DNA of 64,000 nt. It comes from Nilaparvata lugens (taxonomy: Eukaryota; Arthropoda; Insecta; Hemiptera; Delphacidae). Positions 22,118 to 31,857 of this stretch are shown piece after piece. A model generated the notes under the pieces. The model saw only the letters and a list, made by a program, of their open reading frames with translations. It was not told the DNA's origin and made no database searches. The translations under genes and the position numbers were made by a program. Position 1 is the stretch's first letter. Each line of letters opens with the position of its first letter. Location: contig NC_052511.1 in the NCBI RefSeq assembly GCF_014356525.2, positions 16,353,942-16,417,941 on the forward strand, written 5' to 3'.

Positions 22118-22472
22118 CACTAGAGTCTCGATTAACCGAGTCTCGGTCAACCGAGGTTCCGTGTTAACCGAGCCTCGGATCGGCCAAGGTCAAGGTCAGT
22201 TTGGCAGCTAAGAAGCGAAGCAGTTCGATTACACAAAGAACTGTCAAAGATTTTTTCAAACCTTTGTAACTTTTTAATACTTTAAAGTATGTACTACTAT
22301 TATCTAGTTGTGTGGTTTTGAATATAGTTCATGTTGGTGTACATCACATGGTACGTATTTTTATTTGATTTCCTTAACCCCTTATTTAGATTAGGCCTTC
22401 CGTGTTAACCGAGTATTTGACTATCCGAGGTTGTAGCGGTCCCGATTAACTCGGTTAATCGGGACTCTAGTG
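22118..22472 (+). mobile_element. pogo/Tigger-like deletion derivative
   Basis: 355 bp with termini CACTAGAGTCTCGATTAACC and GGTTAATCGGGACTCTAGTG, flanked by TA on both sides (22116-22117 and 22473-22474). The TIR style is akin to but distinct from the elements at 5625 and 9505. Internally it keeps the extreme C-terminus of a transposase frame (22204-22269) directly after the 5' TIR, so it arose by an internal deletion removing nearly all of the transposase gene. Confidence 0.9.
22204..22269 (+). pseudogene. Transposase C-terminal remnant (pogo/Tigger family)
   Basis: From 22204 the frame reads AAKKRSSSITQRTVKDFF, then KPL and a TAA stop at 22267-22269: 21 codons. pogo/Tigger (DDE, CENP-B/jerky-related) transposases commonly end in a basic segment followed by a short Ser/Thr-rich FF-containing tail, which this resembles. 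The DNA-binding and DDE catalytic regions are absent, so it can encode no activity. The assignment rests on the tail, its position before the 3' TIR, and the TA-flanked termini. Confidence 0.6.
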
Positions 22473-22479
22473 TACTCTG

Positions 22480-23600
22480 AATTTTCGTGCTACAGTAGTA
22501 TATGATCTGTTTACTTTGTATCAAATAGGATTATTTGAGAAGGAGACCGTTGTACCATAATAGAGTCAGAAACTCTTTCCCGAACTGTAACTGATTATTC
22601 TATTCTAGCGTGCAGGGAATAGCGGGAGGCCCACATAATGTATAGTCCATGAATGATTAAGAATAATTGCCCCCTTCAATTTGAGAGCATTCTTTCTCAC
22701 CTTTTGATTGTTTCTTCAGGGTCTGAGGCATTATGAAGACAATAGGCGTGTTAAAAGTGTTGTACTGTACAAAGGTGCAGCTTTGTTCTTCCTTTGCTGA
22801 GAATGATTCAAGGCAAAACCCATAATACATGGCTATTATGTATGGGAGTATGAATAAAACAGTAGGAAGATGAACTCTTTGTTTTCCAGGTTCTTAAAAG
22901 CAGTACGCTTTTAGGGTTTGTGATCTCAAGGCTAGAGTAAAACTGAAAACAGTCAGCGTGTTTCTGAAAGGATTTCTGTGGAAGAAATCTAGCTGGAATC
23001 CTTTAAATAGTCATCGGAGATAATGGACCTTTTTGGCAACCCACCCTGCAGTAAATACATGTGTATACATCCATAATTTTTCATGTGTTATTGTGGAGCC
23101 GATGTTATGGTAGATATGCATATTGGATAAAAACGATTTGGTATTGTTGAAACAACTAATTTATTTAAAAAAATTGAGATACTAGTTTTGGTTGTTACCA
23201 TTATCAATCTCTAGTGAACTAAGACTCCGTATTTGTCACTCGCCCCATTATTGTGAAAGAATACTGAATCCACAACTCGGATATTTTTCAAGTGGTGTGA
23301 GGAGGCCAGCAACAAAGGCTTATCAAACAGGCAGGGAAGATGAGTTATTTTATTTTATAACTACCGTTGAGGTACTTCGATTCTTCCTGTCAATACTACA
23401 GTAGTTGTGAATACAGTCTCAACGGGAAAACAATTCTACGCTTATTCTCTTTACCGCCATATAATAATATAATAATATAATTCTCTTATTCTGGAACCCT
23501 GCAGCACAGAATAGGTACAGAATGGAAACTGTCAATCAAACGCGTATCTAACCAATGAATATGAATATGAATTACCAAATACAATACAATGCGTTTTACA
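22480..23600. other. Unassigned sequence
   Basis: No gene recognised. The segment at about 23168-23230 (GAGATACTAGTTTTGGTTGT) resembles 55009-55070 (GGGATACTAGTTTTGATTGT), so part of it is a dispersed repeat. 23459-23482 is an ATAATAT-type run. Confidence 0.4.
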
Positions 23601-23790
23601 TGGCACAAATACTAGACACGTCACGTGACCTTAGGAAGTTCCATCCCTGGTCTTCTGATTGGCTCGCGGCAGTGAACGAAATCAATGGATCCGAATCAGT
23701 GAAGTGATGCGGAACTTCCTAAGAAGATGACGGATTTTTGCGCCGGGGTACTAGCCGAGTTTCCATACTGTATGTATACTGTGCCTGCAG
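23600..23790 (+). promoter_or_regulatory. Promoter-like motif cluster with possible first exon
   Basis: Contains the E-box TCACGTGAC (23621-23629), an inverted pair of ETS-like GGAAGT cores (CTTAGGAAGTTCC at 23630-23642 and GGAACTTCCTAAG at 23711-23723), a CCAAT-type GATTGG near 23657-23662, and AAGATGACGG (23724-23733). The last resembles the YY1-type AAGATGGCGG start-site motif. The ATG at 23727 opens a 64-codon frame with no recognised domain, and CTGCAG followed by GTAGAA near 23788 could be a weak donor. Alternatively the inverted repeat is a small foldback. Confidence 0.3.
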
Positions 23791-23898
23791 GTAGAACAGT
23801 CAGATATACCTTTACTCCGATTGCCCAACGGGTGGGTATTTCAATTGCTCTATTATATTGTTATAAAACGTACGCAATACATTCCATTTCACAAATTA

Positions 23899-24087
23899 AT
23901 AAAAACAATATGAAAACTTGAATTACCCTTAATTATTAAAAACTTAAAAATATTACAACGACTAGTTTCGACCATAACTTAAGTCATTTTCAAGTTGAAA
24001 TGTGGAAAATAGTTGATACTATTATTAATATGAACATATGCTTATTTTCAATAATAACGGGTACTTGAAGTTTTTATATTGTTTTTC
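23899..24087. repeat. Hairpin-family element, related to 55.5 kb
   Basis: Ends AATAAAAACAATATGAAAAC and TTTTTATATTGTTTTTCC are inverted. The interior has ACGACTAGTTTCGACCATAA and TTCAAGTTGAAATGT, nearly as in 55498-55767. On the minus strand this gives GGTCGAAACTAGTCGT. About 189 bp, non-coding, and more degenerate than the 55.5-kb copy. Confidence 0.65.
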
Positions 24088-24160
24088 CAATTTGTACAAA
24101 AGTAGCCCATACAAGTGAAGTTTTTTATTCCATTTCACATAATTATCAACGACATAAGCC

Positions 24161-24206
24161 ACTACCTCCGTAAACATGTTTACGTAAACGTGTTTACGGA
24201 GGTAGT
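24161..24206. repeat. 46-bp near-perfect palindrome with four forkhead-like cores
   Basis: ACTACCTCCGTAAACATGTT followed by its reverse complement, with only one mismatched pair. The words GTAAACA, TGTTTAC, GTAAACG and TGTTTAC occur back to back. TGTTTAC/GTAAACA is the known FOX-family core. The symmetry may instead reflect a tiny foldback element. Confidence 0.75.
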
Positions 24207-24213
24207 GCATAAG

Positions 24214-24392
24214 CCCTGCACAAACTCACATCGATTTTTGTTTGTACGATATTTTGCCGTCCTCATGAATTCTATCAGATTGAACGGATCTTAACAAACA
24301 TCATCTGTTCCATCTGAAATCATCTGTTCGATCCAATAGAGCTTATAAGGACGGCAAAATATCGTACGAACAAAAATCGATGTGTGTGTAGC
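24214..24392. mobile_element. MITE with CACATCGATTTTTG-type inverted repeats
   Basis: The left arm CACATCGATTTTTGTTTGTA (24227 on) pairs with TACGAACAAAAATCGATGTG (to 24384). Further in, GATATTTTGCCGTCC pairs with GGACGGCAAAATATC, giving arms of about 60 bp. The interior word TTCTATCAGATTGAACGGA is shared with the MITE at 40.4 kb. Non-coding. The outer limits are approximate. Confidence 0.75.
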
Positions 24393-25160
24393 CATTCGCT
24401 ACCTATTACCTACATCCCTACCATGAGGAGTGCTATTGATTGGATTCAACATCTAGAGATAATCTGAAAATAGCGTTTTTTTTTATTGTATTTTATAATT
24501 TTATCCAATCATACACAACATTTTATATGAATCATAGATTCTGTGATATATTAGTCCAGGCAACAAATGCTCGAAGAAAGGTACAGAGGAGAAAGATTGC
24601 AACACAATTTATGACCTCGCAGCTCTTTTAATGATAGTGAGGGGGTAAACATATCAAAAGTCGTCACTCCTACCTCCTGTGTTAACAGGGTGGGGGTGGT
24701 TTGATAGTACCATATTTTAACATCATAAAGAATCATATTTTAGTACCATATAAAGTACCATATTTGTTAACACAGAGTTAACAAATCAAAATTTTTAATC
24801 TTATGATTTCAAGTAAAATAAATTTTCAAAAATGTTTAAATTGACAGCCTCTCTACAGCCTCATCGTTTATGAAATCAGTGACATTATAATCGAAATCAA
24901 ACAACTTCCAACCTCAAATTTTCTCCACAACAAAAGGTGGGCATGCATTTCACATTGTAAGCCTCAACAACTTGAAAGTGCAATAAATGAAGTACGAACT
25001 AGAAATACAGCATGAATTGTTGCACTACTTTGCAAACAGTTTCTGTACAATATAGCGACAAGTTTTGCGCTCGTAAATTATTTAAATAGCGTGCAATAAA
25101 TTCAGGAGTTCTCTTTTGCGGCCGCAAGTCAGACATGCATCTTGTCTAGTCAGCAGGACC
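24393..25160. other. Unassigned sequence
   Basis: No gene recognised. The word AGTACCATAT recurs within 24700-24770. A less AT-rich patch lies at about 25110-25300. Confidence 0.4.
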
Positions 25161-26020
25161 TTTTCTCGCTCACTCACTCACTCTCTCTCACTCTGTCTCT
25201 CACCCTGACCGCCACCCACCACTGGCGGTCACACCAACTGGACTTGGGGTCAGCCGCTAACAGTTTCTTGGCGGTGCTGGTCCAAGGTCCAAGTGGAGTA
25301 GTGGTCATGGATGGAGAGACGGAGAGGGTTTGTCTCTTGAGGAGAAGAGGAAGAACAGTAAGAGAGGGAAGCCTGTGACTAGGAGGATGAGCAAGAATAA
25401 GAGAGGAATTGTGAATGAGAAAGGAATGTGAGAATGAGGGGAAATAGAGGAAGGAATTGAGGTCGAGGGAGAAGGAGAAGAGCATGAAAAGGAAGCGGGA
25501 AAAGAGTGAAATGAGTAATCGAGAGAAGAAATCATTGAGAAATGAAGAAAAAGATTAACAAAGAGCAGAAGAAGTATATAGCGAAAAAGTAAGAAGTAAT
25601 GAAGATGTTGAAACTTGCATTCTAGAAATGAGGCAGGGAGAAAAACCTTACTAAAACTAAGTACATAGAAATGAGAGGCTGAAGATCCAAAAGAAGGAAT
25701 TGAATTAAATGGAGATAGAGAAAATAGGAAATAGGGTAAAAAAGAAGTATTAGAAGCATTGAATAATAGGGAATGGGAAGTGAAGGGTGAGTAGACAAAC
25801 ATGTGAAATTTGTGAGAATAGTTATTAAATTACTATTTAGTGAGAAATGAATAACAATAAAGTGAGTTAAGACGTGGCAAGAATGTGGTAGGTGGGAAAT
25901 CGTTGGGAATAGTAGGAACTGAGAAAAATTATGAAAGTTGATTGATTGAATAATATTAGTAAAATGAGAAAATAGTTTGAACAAGAAGAAAACAATTGAA
26001 GATTTATGCAAATCAGCACT
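25161..26020. repeat. Pyrimidine-then-purine low-complexity region
   Basis: 25161-25210 is CTCA/CTCT-rich. From about 25310 to 25640 the plus strand is strongly purine-rich (GAGAAG, GGAAGA words). The long minus-strand frames here (25305-25802, 25622-26053) are S/F/L/H-rich by-products of this bias. Confidence 0.7.
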
Positions 26021-26025
26021 AGATT

Positions 26026-26105
26026 GATTGATTGATTGATTGATTAATTGCATTTATTAAGGGCGAAGTTAGGGCTCCAGCTCCTCTCTACCACACAACC
26101 CTTTA
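26026..26105 (-). mobile_element. Non-LTR retrotransposon 3' tail, family T2
   Basis: On the minus strand: GGGTTGTGTGGTAGAGAGGA, then GCTGGAGCCCTAACTTCGCC, then TTAATAAATGCAATTAATCA and (ATCA)n. Polyadenylation-type AATAAA followed by a short tandem tail marks a LINE 3' end. A related tail (GGGTTGAGTGGTAGAGAGGA) lies at 34990-35075, also on the minus strand. Confidence 0.65.
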
Positions 26106-26569
26106 CATTTTATGCAAATGAATATCATGATAACAAAATCAAGATTATAATACATTAGAAAAATGAACAGAAAATATAAACTTCAAACTGATACCTAATA
26201 GAAAATACATTCTTACAAAAATGAATTTTGAATAGAGATTCAAAACTATGCCTATGAAAAAAGTCGATGATAATGAAATTTAGAGCTAAAACTCAACTTA
26301 TATGTATAACAGTTGAATAAAAAATAAACGTTCCTCCCTAGAGGGAGAGGAATAAAATCAGGACAAGTGGAGGCAATTGAAAAGAGAATATACAACAGCA
26401 GGAATTATATAAAGAAGGTAAAGAAGGAATTGAGAAGGGAGGAAAGCAAGTGGACCAAGAAGGGTGATACGAAAGAAGAAGAGAAGAGTTGAGGGTGGAA
26501 GGGTGCAGCAGATAAGGAAGGAACACACAACTATTTAGCAACAATACAAGCCTTTTGTGACCATGAGCC

Positions 26570-26770
26570 ACAAGGGGCAGCCAGAGGTGTCAGCGGAGGT
26601 GGCGATCTTGCCGCCCCCAGAGCTCTGCCACCCCCGCCGGCACTAAATCAAACCGGGGGCAGTGTGACACAAATGACCTTCTTGACCACTGGGGGTGGTG
26701 CGGCCGACCCCACTCCTTGCTCACCAGCATAGCAAGCAAAGCAACATCCGCAACTGTGGCTGAACGTTCG
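26570..26770. other. GC-rich island
   Basis: The most GC-rich short patch of this part (e.g. CTTGCCGCCCCCAGAGCTCT and GCCACCCCCGCCGGCAC). No frame, RNA or repeat was recognised. It may be regulatory or a former exon. Confidence 0.3.
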
Positions 26771-27999
26771 TTTATTCCAACTCCTTTCCGGTTTGAGTAT
26801 GCACGCTTCTGCTTAAAGAAATAAATTGTTCAGAGTCTCACTTCTGTACACAAAATATTCTAGTAGAATTTTTGAAAGAATCAAAAACCTTACACAATCG
26901 TGGATAGAACGTCCGTTCTTTCTGAAACGAATTGTCTCTCCTGAATACACTATTTACGTAACTTATAGTAGTTATAATTTGAAATGGATTGTGATCAACT
27001 CAAACGTATGTGAAATTATCATGTTTCTAGTTCTATTCTCTGAATGGGATTTTGCGTACTAAAAAAAATAATAACCTACTTTTGACGTACTGATGGCGGA
27101 CACTTTCTTAAAGTAGTCAAACACTCTTATGATAAAACATATCTTGTTTGAGAAGACATTAATTTGACGAGTTGGAACTTGGGCCTTACTCATTCTCCTA
27201 TCACTCCTATGTGTAGGTGAAGAAAATGTACCAAAATTTTGAGTTATTAAATGGAATTTATTCTATCTTAAGTAAGTAATTTTCAGTTCCCATAAAGATA
27301 GTAAATTTATTCTTGTTCATTGGCAACTTAGCCAGCATTTCTAAAATCGTTATAATTATGATCAGAATCTTATTAAAGTCCTTGATTCCCACGATCCCAC
27401 TTGGAATGATCTATTCTCACGACAGATCTAGACGCCAGAAGTATGCTGAATCAATCCCATAATTCTAAACTTGCAAAAGGGAAATAACTTTTCTCTCCTA
27501 GTTTCCTTCTTGCTTGAACGTATCACCTTCCTTATTTACTGAGGAGAAAGAGAGTGGGCGAAGAGAAATTCACAGGCGATCGGGTAAATATTTCAAAGTA
27601 ATTATGGTAAAACTGATCAGTCTGGACGCCTCTGAAAACTAGGAGAGCGATCATTCTAATCCCAGCTGTCATAGTGTTAACTGTTTCTTGAGATTTTCTT
27701 TCAATTTCCAGTAATGTTTTCGTTTGGGGGTACATTCTCATTCTCTCCGGGAGAATTTAATTGATTATCCAAGTAAATCGGACATCTTTTGAAGTTACTT
27801 TAAATGTAGGCTAAGAGTAATATTTAGAAGTAAAGTCCCCCTTTTGAGAATATAGTAATAATGGGATAGCTTGAATTAATAAATGACAATTGATTCCTCT
27901 ATACTTTGGATCTTCAATACCCCTTTTGGGTGAGTATTTTTATTATTGTCATCGAATATAATTTATCAATTATTGTGATTTAAAAGTGTTCGAACTATG
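26771..27999. other. Unassigned sequence before the LTR element
   Basis: No gene recognised; short frames lack motifs. The left boundary of the LTR may lie toward the right end of this interval. Confidence 0.35.
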
Positions 28000-28680
28000 T
28001 ATGTTAATAATATTATTTCCTCATAGGAAGCGGTGAATTGTATTTATTTGATGATCCACCTAGATCATCAATTGAATACAATCCTATTAGATATTGGTAA
28101 TTATTATGTTTCTAATTCTGTTGTAAATTTGTCATCAGGTTTCTGTATCGGGCCGAGAATTTCCATTGTAAAAGGGCCAGCGACTTCTTCCAATCATGGA
28201 TGGAATCGTACGTCATTGAACGCTGATGAGGAGAGAACAAGACTAACTCCCTTTTGGATCTGTCGCCGCGACGCCTGAACATTCCTGGAGGACGACCAAT
28301 CATCTTTACCCCTTCATCCATCTCCGCCAAGGACTCCGGACATCGCGACGACAACTACAAGATGAGTACTTGATCTTTCCCCATCGGAATTCAATGTGTC
28401 CCTTATATTTTGGTCTCTTAAAGACGTAAATGCAATTAAATTTGTCTCTTAAAGACAAAGATAATTTTTAATTGAAGAAGGTATTTATTGTAAAGTGTTG
28501 TTTGAATTTAAATATTTAATATAGAGGCAATCAATCGTCAAATGATTTTTATTTCGGATTCCTCACCACTAGAATAGTACTAGAAAGTTCACTAACCCCA
28601 CCACCATCGGGGTCTCGCACGATTTCCAAACTTAATTATAGTTGTCTGAGAATTTAGGTTCTCAAAAGACACTATAAAAT
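28000..28680 (+). mobile_element. Probable 5' LTR of the gypsy-like element, limits uncertain
   Basis: Lies immediately upstream of a primer-binding-site-like TGGTAGCAGAGC. It contains a less AT-rich block (28130-28370), typical of an LTR R/U5 region in an AT-rich host, and the repeated word TCTCTTAAAGAC (28406 and 28444). No second LTR copy was found in the window, so the left edge cannot be fixed and the right edge is placed only by the binding site. Confidence 0.45.
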
Positions 28681-28698
28681 TGGTAGCAGAGCGTACGG
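28681..28698 (+). other. Putative primer-binding site
   Basis: TGGTAGCAGAGCGTACGG. LTR retroelements prime minus-strand synthesis from a tRNA 3' end, so the site begins TGG (complement of CCA) just after the 5' LTR. The tRNA was not identified. It sits about 260 bp before the first gag-like ATG. Confidence 0.55.
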
Positions 28699-28958
28699 TT
28701 AATTAGTGATTTTTCTGGTCCTGTTTTTGTGTTGGAATTGGAAATTTAAATTTGAAATAGGAAAATTGAATTCTGATGGAATATTATTAAATTAATGAAA
28801 TTTTAAAGTGATTTAATAAGTAGCGGTTTCCAGACTATCAGGTTCCATTAATTTATCCAAAGTAGGGAAAATTTTAGTGATATTGAATTAACCATCTTTT
28901 CAATTGTGTAGAAGTAATAAGTATTAATAATTAGTAGATTTGATTATAATAGGATAAC

Positions 28959-29446
28959 ATGGCGGTTACACTGGAGATAGTGAAAACGGCATTTACAAGT
29001 AACCGTGTAATTAATTCATTTTTGTCTCATAAAATTAACCCAGATGTATTAGTAAAAGATGAACTTCTGTTCGAATTGGAAATCCTCAGTTTAGATAGAT
29101 CGGAAATGCAAAGTCAGACAGTTGATTGTCTGAGAACTTGACTGACCTCACTGAACGTAGACAAGTGTCCTATGAAACGTTAAGATCTCATAGCACAATA
29201 AAAGAAATCAGCTCTCGAATTCTATATTTATTGGAAGAACTTTAATCAATGTCGGAACTGACTAGAAAAGAAATTGTGAAATTAGAATCGAAGATTCTTC
29301 ATTTCATTTCAGTGATTGAACAGTCTTTGAAAGCCTTTCCAACAATAACACCAGATAAACAAGGAAAATCAATGACCTTGTTGTATGAAATGATAAATAA
29401 AAATGTTGCCTTCTATCATTGCTCGTACTGTAGATTTGCAAAGTAA
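28959..29446 (+). pseudogene. Decayed N-terminal gag region
   Basis: The frame opening at 28959 (MAVTLEIVKTAF...) runs 60 codons to a stop at 29139. A neighbouring frame then carries coding-like sequence (LRSHSTIKEISSRI) to about 29244, and a third segment, 29249-29446, starts MSELTRKEIVKLE. Together they look like one alpha-helical gag N-terminus interrupted by a frameshift and stops. There is no diagnostic motif in this part. The assignment rests on position between the primer-binding site and the zinc-knuckle frame. Confidence 0.55.
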
Positions 29447-29557
29447 ACAAGTAAAGAGTAGGCCTCCTTCTCCAGCTAATATGAAATCGCCTAGTGCATT
29501 CTCGTTTCCAAATACATCAATATTGTAGTTTCAAATCAACCAGGAACAAGTAAACTA

Positions 29558-30490
29558 TTGAATATACCTTCTGTGAACATAATAAATTCGTCAAATGGAG
29601 AGGTGAATGCAGCTGCAGGCCCTGACAATAATATAATTTTGAGTCAAAATCAAAATCAGGTACAACATTCAATGTATTCAAAAATACATAACCCCATTGA
29701 ATCTTTGACTAAAAATTTGAAACCTACTGATGGTCTGAACATTCATGATTTGTTATCATTTCTAACAATTGCACTAAAAATTCAGTCATTTTCTCAAATA
29801 GATGACGGCCAGATGCTAAAACTATTAGTGCCATTCACAGTTGGGCCTCTATGCGATAAAATCAGTATGGCGATCAATTCAAGTCACTCTTTTGATAAAT
29901 TCCACCAGGAGGTTCTGAACTATTTTATACCACAGAGACTTATGTCAACAATAGTCAAAGATCGATTTTATCGACTGCAAGCGCCGGTTGAGCCTATATC
30001 AGCTTACGTGGTGTCGATAAAAGAGAGTGCTTTGCTATTGAGATTGGTAAAATCAGAAGCTGAAGTCGTATCTACAATATTAAGTGGTCTGAGTCCTCAC
30101 GAAAGGTCAAGGTTAATTTTCATGAACAAACCTACAACTCAAGCCCAATTAGATGAAATCTGTATCCAGGCACAAAATTTACATTTTGCAGACATCGAGA
30201 GAGATGCTTTCTATAGGACTAATAGGGATAATAACAATACACCTCAATTTGAAAAGAGACCCATAAATAACTATCCCAACAGAGGATACAGGCAGGGATT
30301 TGTATGCTATAAATGCAATGGACCCAATCACATTGCAAGAGATTGCACTAAGAATTTAAACTCCAACCTAGCCTCATCAACAAAAAAAAACTTAGTGTCA
30401 AAAGTAAATAAAGTAGAAAAACAATCAAAATTGAAATCATTGAAAAATAAAATTTCTAATTCTAAGAAACGTTTCATTCATAATTTGTAA
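29558..30490 (+). pseudogene. Gag (capsid/nucleocapsid part) of a Ty3/gypsy-type retrotransposon
   Basis: 310 codons open without interruption. Residues about 45-220 read like the retrotransposon gag capsid domain (HDLLSFLTIALK; FHQEVLNYFIPQRL; ILSGLSPHERSRLIF). A CCHC zinc knuckle CX2CX4HX4C follows at residues 250-263 (CYKCNGPNHIARDC), which binds nucleic acid in nucleocapsids. The tail is Lys-rich. The ATG is used for convenience; the original gag start lies upstream (28959). This frame is intact but the element around it is broken, so production of working particles is not expected. Confidence 0.85.
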
Positions 30491-30508
30491 AGAAAATCTG
30501 AAAATAAA

Positions 30509-30865
30509 GTGTGTGGGATGATTTATTCTAACAAAGCTCTTCCCTTTGTACCAGCGAATTTCAATAATGGTGAAACTACATACCAATGTCTAGTTGACTC
30601 TGGTTTAGCGTTTTCAATAATAAAAGCCTCCACACATCAGGAAATAATTAGCAGTAATAAACTTAAAGAAATTGAGATCATTGAAGATCAAGTTATTTGT
30701 TCGACTGCAAACTCTTCTGAATTAGTTATGAATACGTCGTGCATTTTGAAAATTAAAATAGAAATATTCTCATGGAAATTCCGATTTTTAATTGCTGATA
30801 ACTTGCCAGTTGAAATAACTTTGGGATGTGACTTCATAGAGCACTCTCAAATCCTTGTGAATTAA
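30509..30865 (+). pseudogene. Aspartic protease domain of the retrotransposon
   Basis: 118 codons. The catalytic-type motif LVDSG is at residues 28-32 and the second conserved block TLGCDFIE near residue 110, spaced as in retroviral/gypsy proteases, which process gag-pol. The residues after DSG are LAFS rather than the usual A-x-x-S, which may reflect decay. Frame is separated from gag by stops and from the reverse transcriptase by a stop at 30863-30865. Confidence 0.75.
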
Positions 30866-30964
30866 ATTAGAAGAAACTTTTTCTTTGACTTCAGTCCTCA
30901 CTTAAAATTTCCTTTAATCAATAAAGATTTCTCTAACAATTCCGAAATTCAAGTTCATAATATC

Positions 30965-31857
30965 ATGGAGAGACTGGCTCCAATAAACTTATCGCATTTG
31001 AGTTATTTTGATAGGAGTAGTCTAGAGAAATTGATCAGTAAACACGCAGATGTTCTGACTGAGAAAATTGGATCAGCCGATCTAATAAAATATGATATTA
31101 AATTAACATCCAACAAGGTTGTCAGATCTCAACCGTATTCTATGAATCCAATCAAGTTAGAATATCTAAGAAAAAAGATTCAACAGCTACTAGATTAAGA
31201 TATAATTGAACCCTCAACATCGCAGTACTCGTCACCTTGTTTATTGGTGCCCAAACCAACTCCAAATTCTTATCGTTTGTGCATTGATTATCGTCGCCTA
31301 AATAAGGTAATAGAGTTATAGTCAGCTCCATTAGGAAATCTTCAGGAATGTTTTCATTATTTTTCGAATGCTAAGTGGTTTTCGTGCATTGATTTGACTA
31401 GCGCTTATAACCAAATCCATTTGACTGAAAATTCGAAGCATCTAACAGCGTTCATAACACCATTTAACTTGTATCAATTCAAGCGTTTGCCATATGGAAT
31501 CAGTTGTGGATCAGCTGTTTTGACCAACTTAATGCAGAAATTGTTTGGTGACTTGCGTTTCAAGGGATTATTTTTTTATTTGGATGATTTGATTATATAT
31601 ACTGACACTCTCGAAAATCATTGGAAATTATTAGATGAAGTTTTCTGTAGATTAAAACTATCAAACCTGACAGTGAACCCTCAAAAATGTAACTTTGCTG
31701 CTAACAAAATCAATTTCCTAGGTCATTTGGTTCTCATAATAGTATTCCAATCGACCCAGAAAGAACAAAACCAATTGTTAATTTTCCTGTTCCTACTAAA
31801 GTAAAAGGAATTGAACGATTCTTGGGAATGGTGCAGTTTTTTAATGGAATAGGATGA
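30965..31857 (+). pseudogene. Reverse transcriptase of the retrotransposon, broken
   Basis: One frame from 30965 to 31804 carries the order typical of Ty3/gypsy reverse transcriptase: SQPYSMNP, IIEPSTSQYSSPCLLVPKP, YRLCIDYRRLN, CIDLTSAYNQIHL, FKRLPYG, the active-site YLDD (31577-31588) and KCNFA...FLGH. It is interrupted by in-frame stops at 31196-31198 and 31319-31321. Near 31731 conserved reading moves to another frame, ending with FLGMVQFF at about 31819-31842 and a stop at 31855. No RNase H or integrase follows. The usual FGL...A..F block is altered (YGISCGSAVLTNL). Non-functional. Confidence 0.9.

Larger units (their letters stand above)
28000..31857 (+). mobile_element. 3'-truncated Ty3/gypsy-type LTR retrotransposon
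   Basis: Order: probable 5' LTR, primer-binding site, gag with zinc knuckle, aspartic protease, reverse transcriptase. Homology stops abruptly at about 31850. RNase H, integrase, polypurine tract and 3' LTR are absent, and unrelated ATAACATG-repeat sequence follows. Stops and frameshifts show it is an old copy. No envelope gene is seen. Confidence 0.85.

Noticed and set aside
25305..26053. 165- and 143-codon minus-strand frames
   Set aside because: Overlapping frames in a purine-biased region with S/F/L/H-rich composition and no recognised domain.
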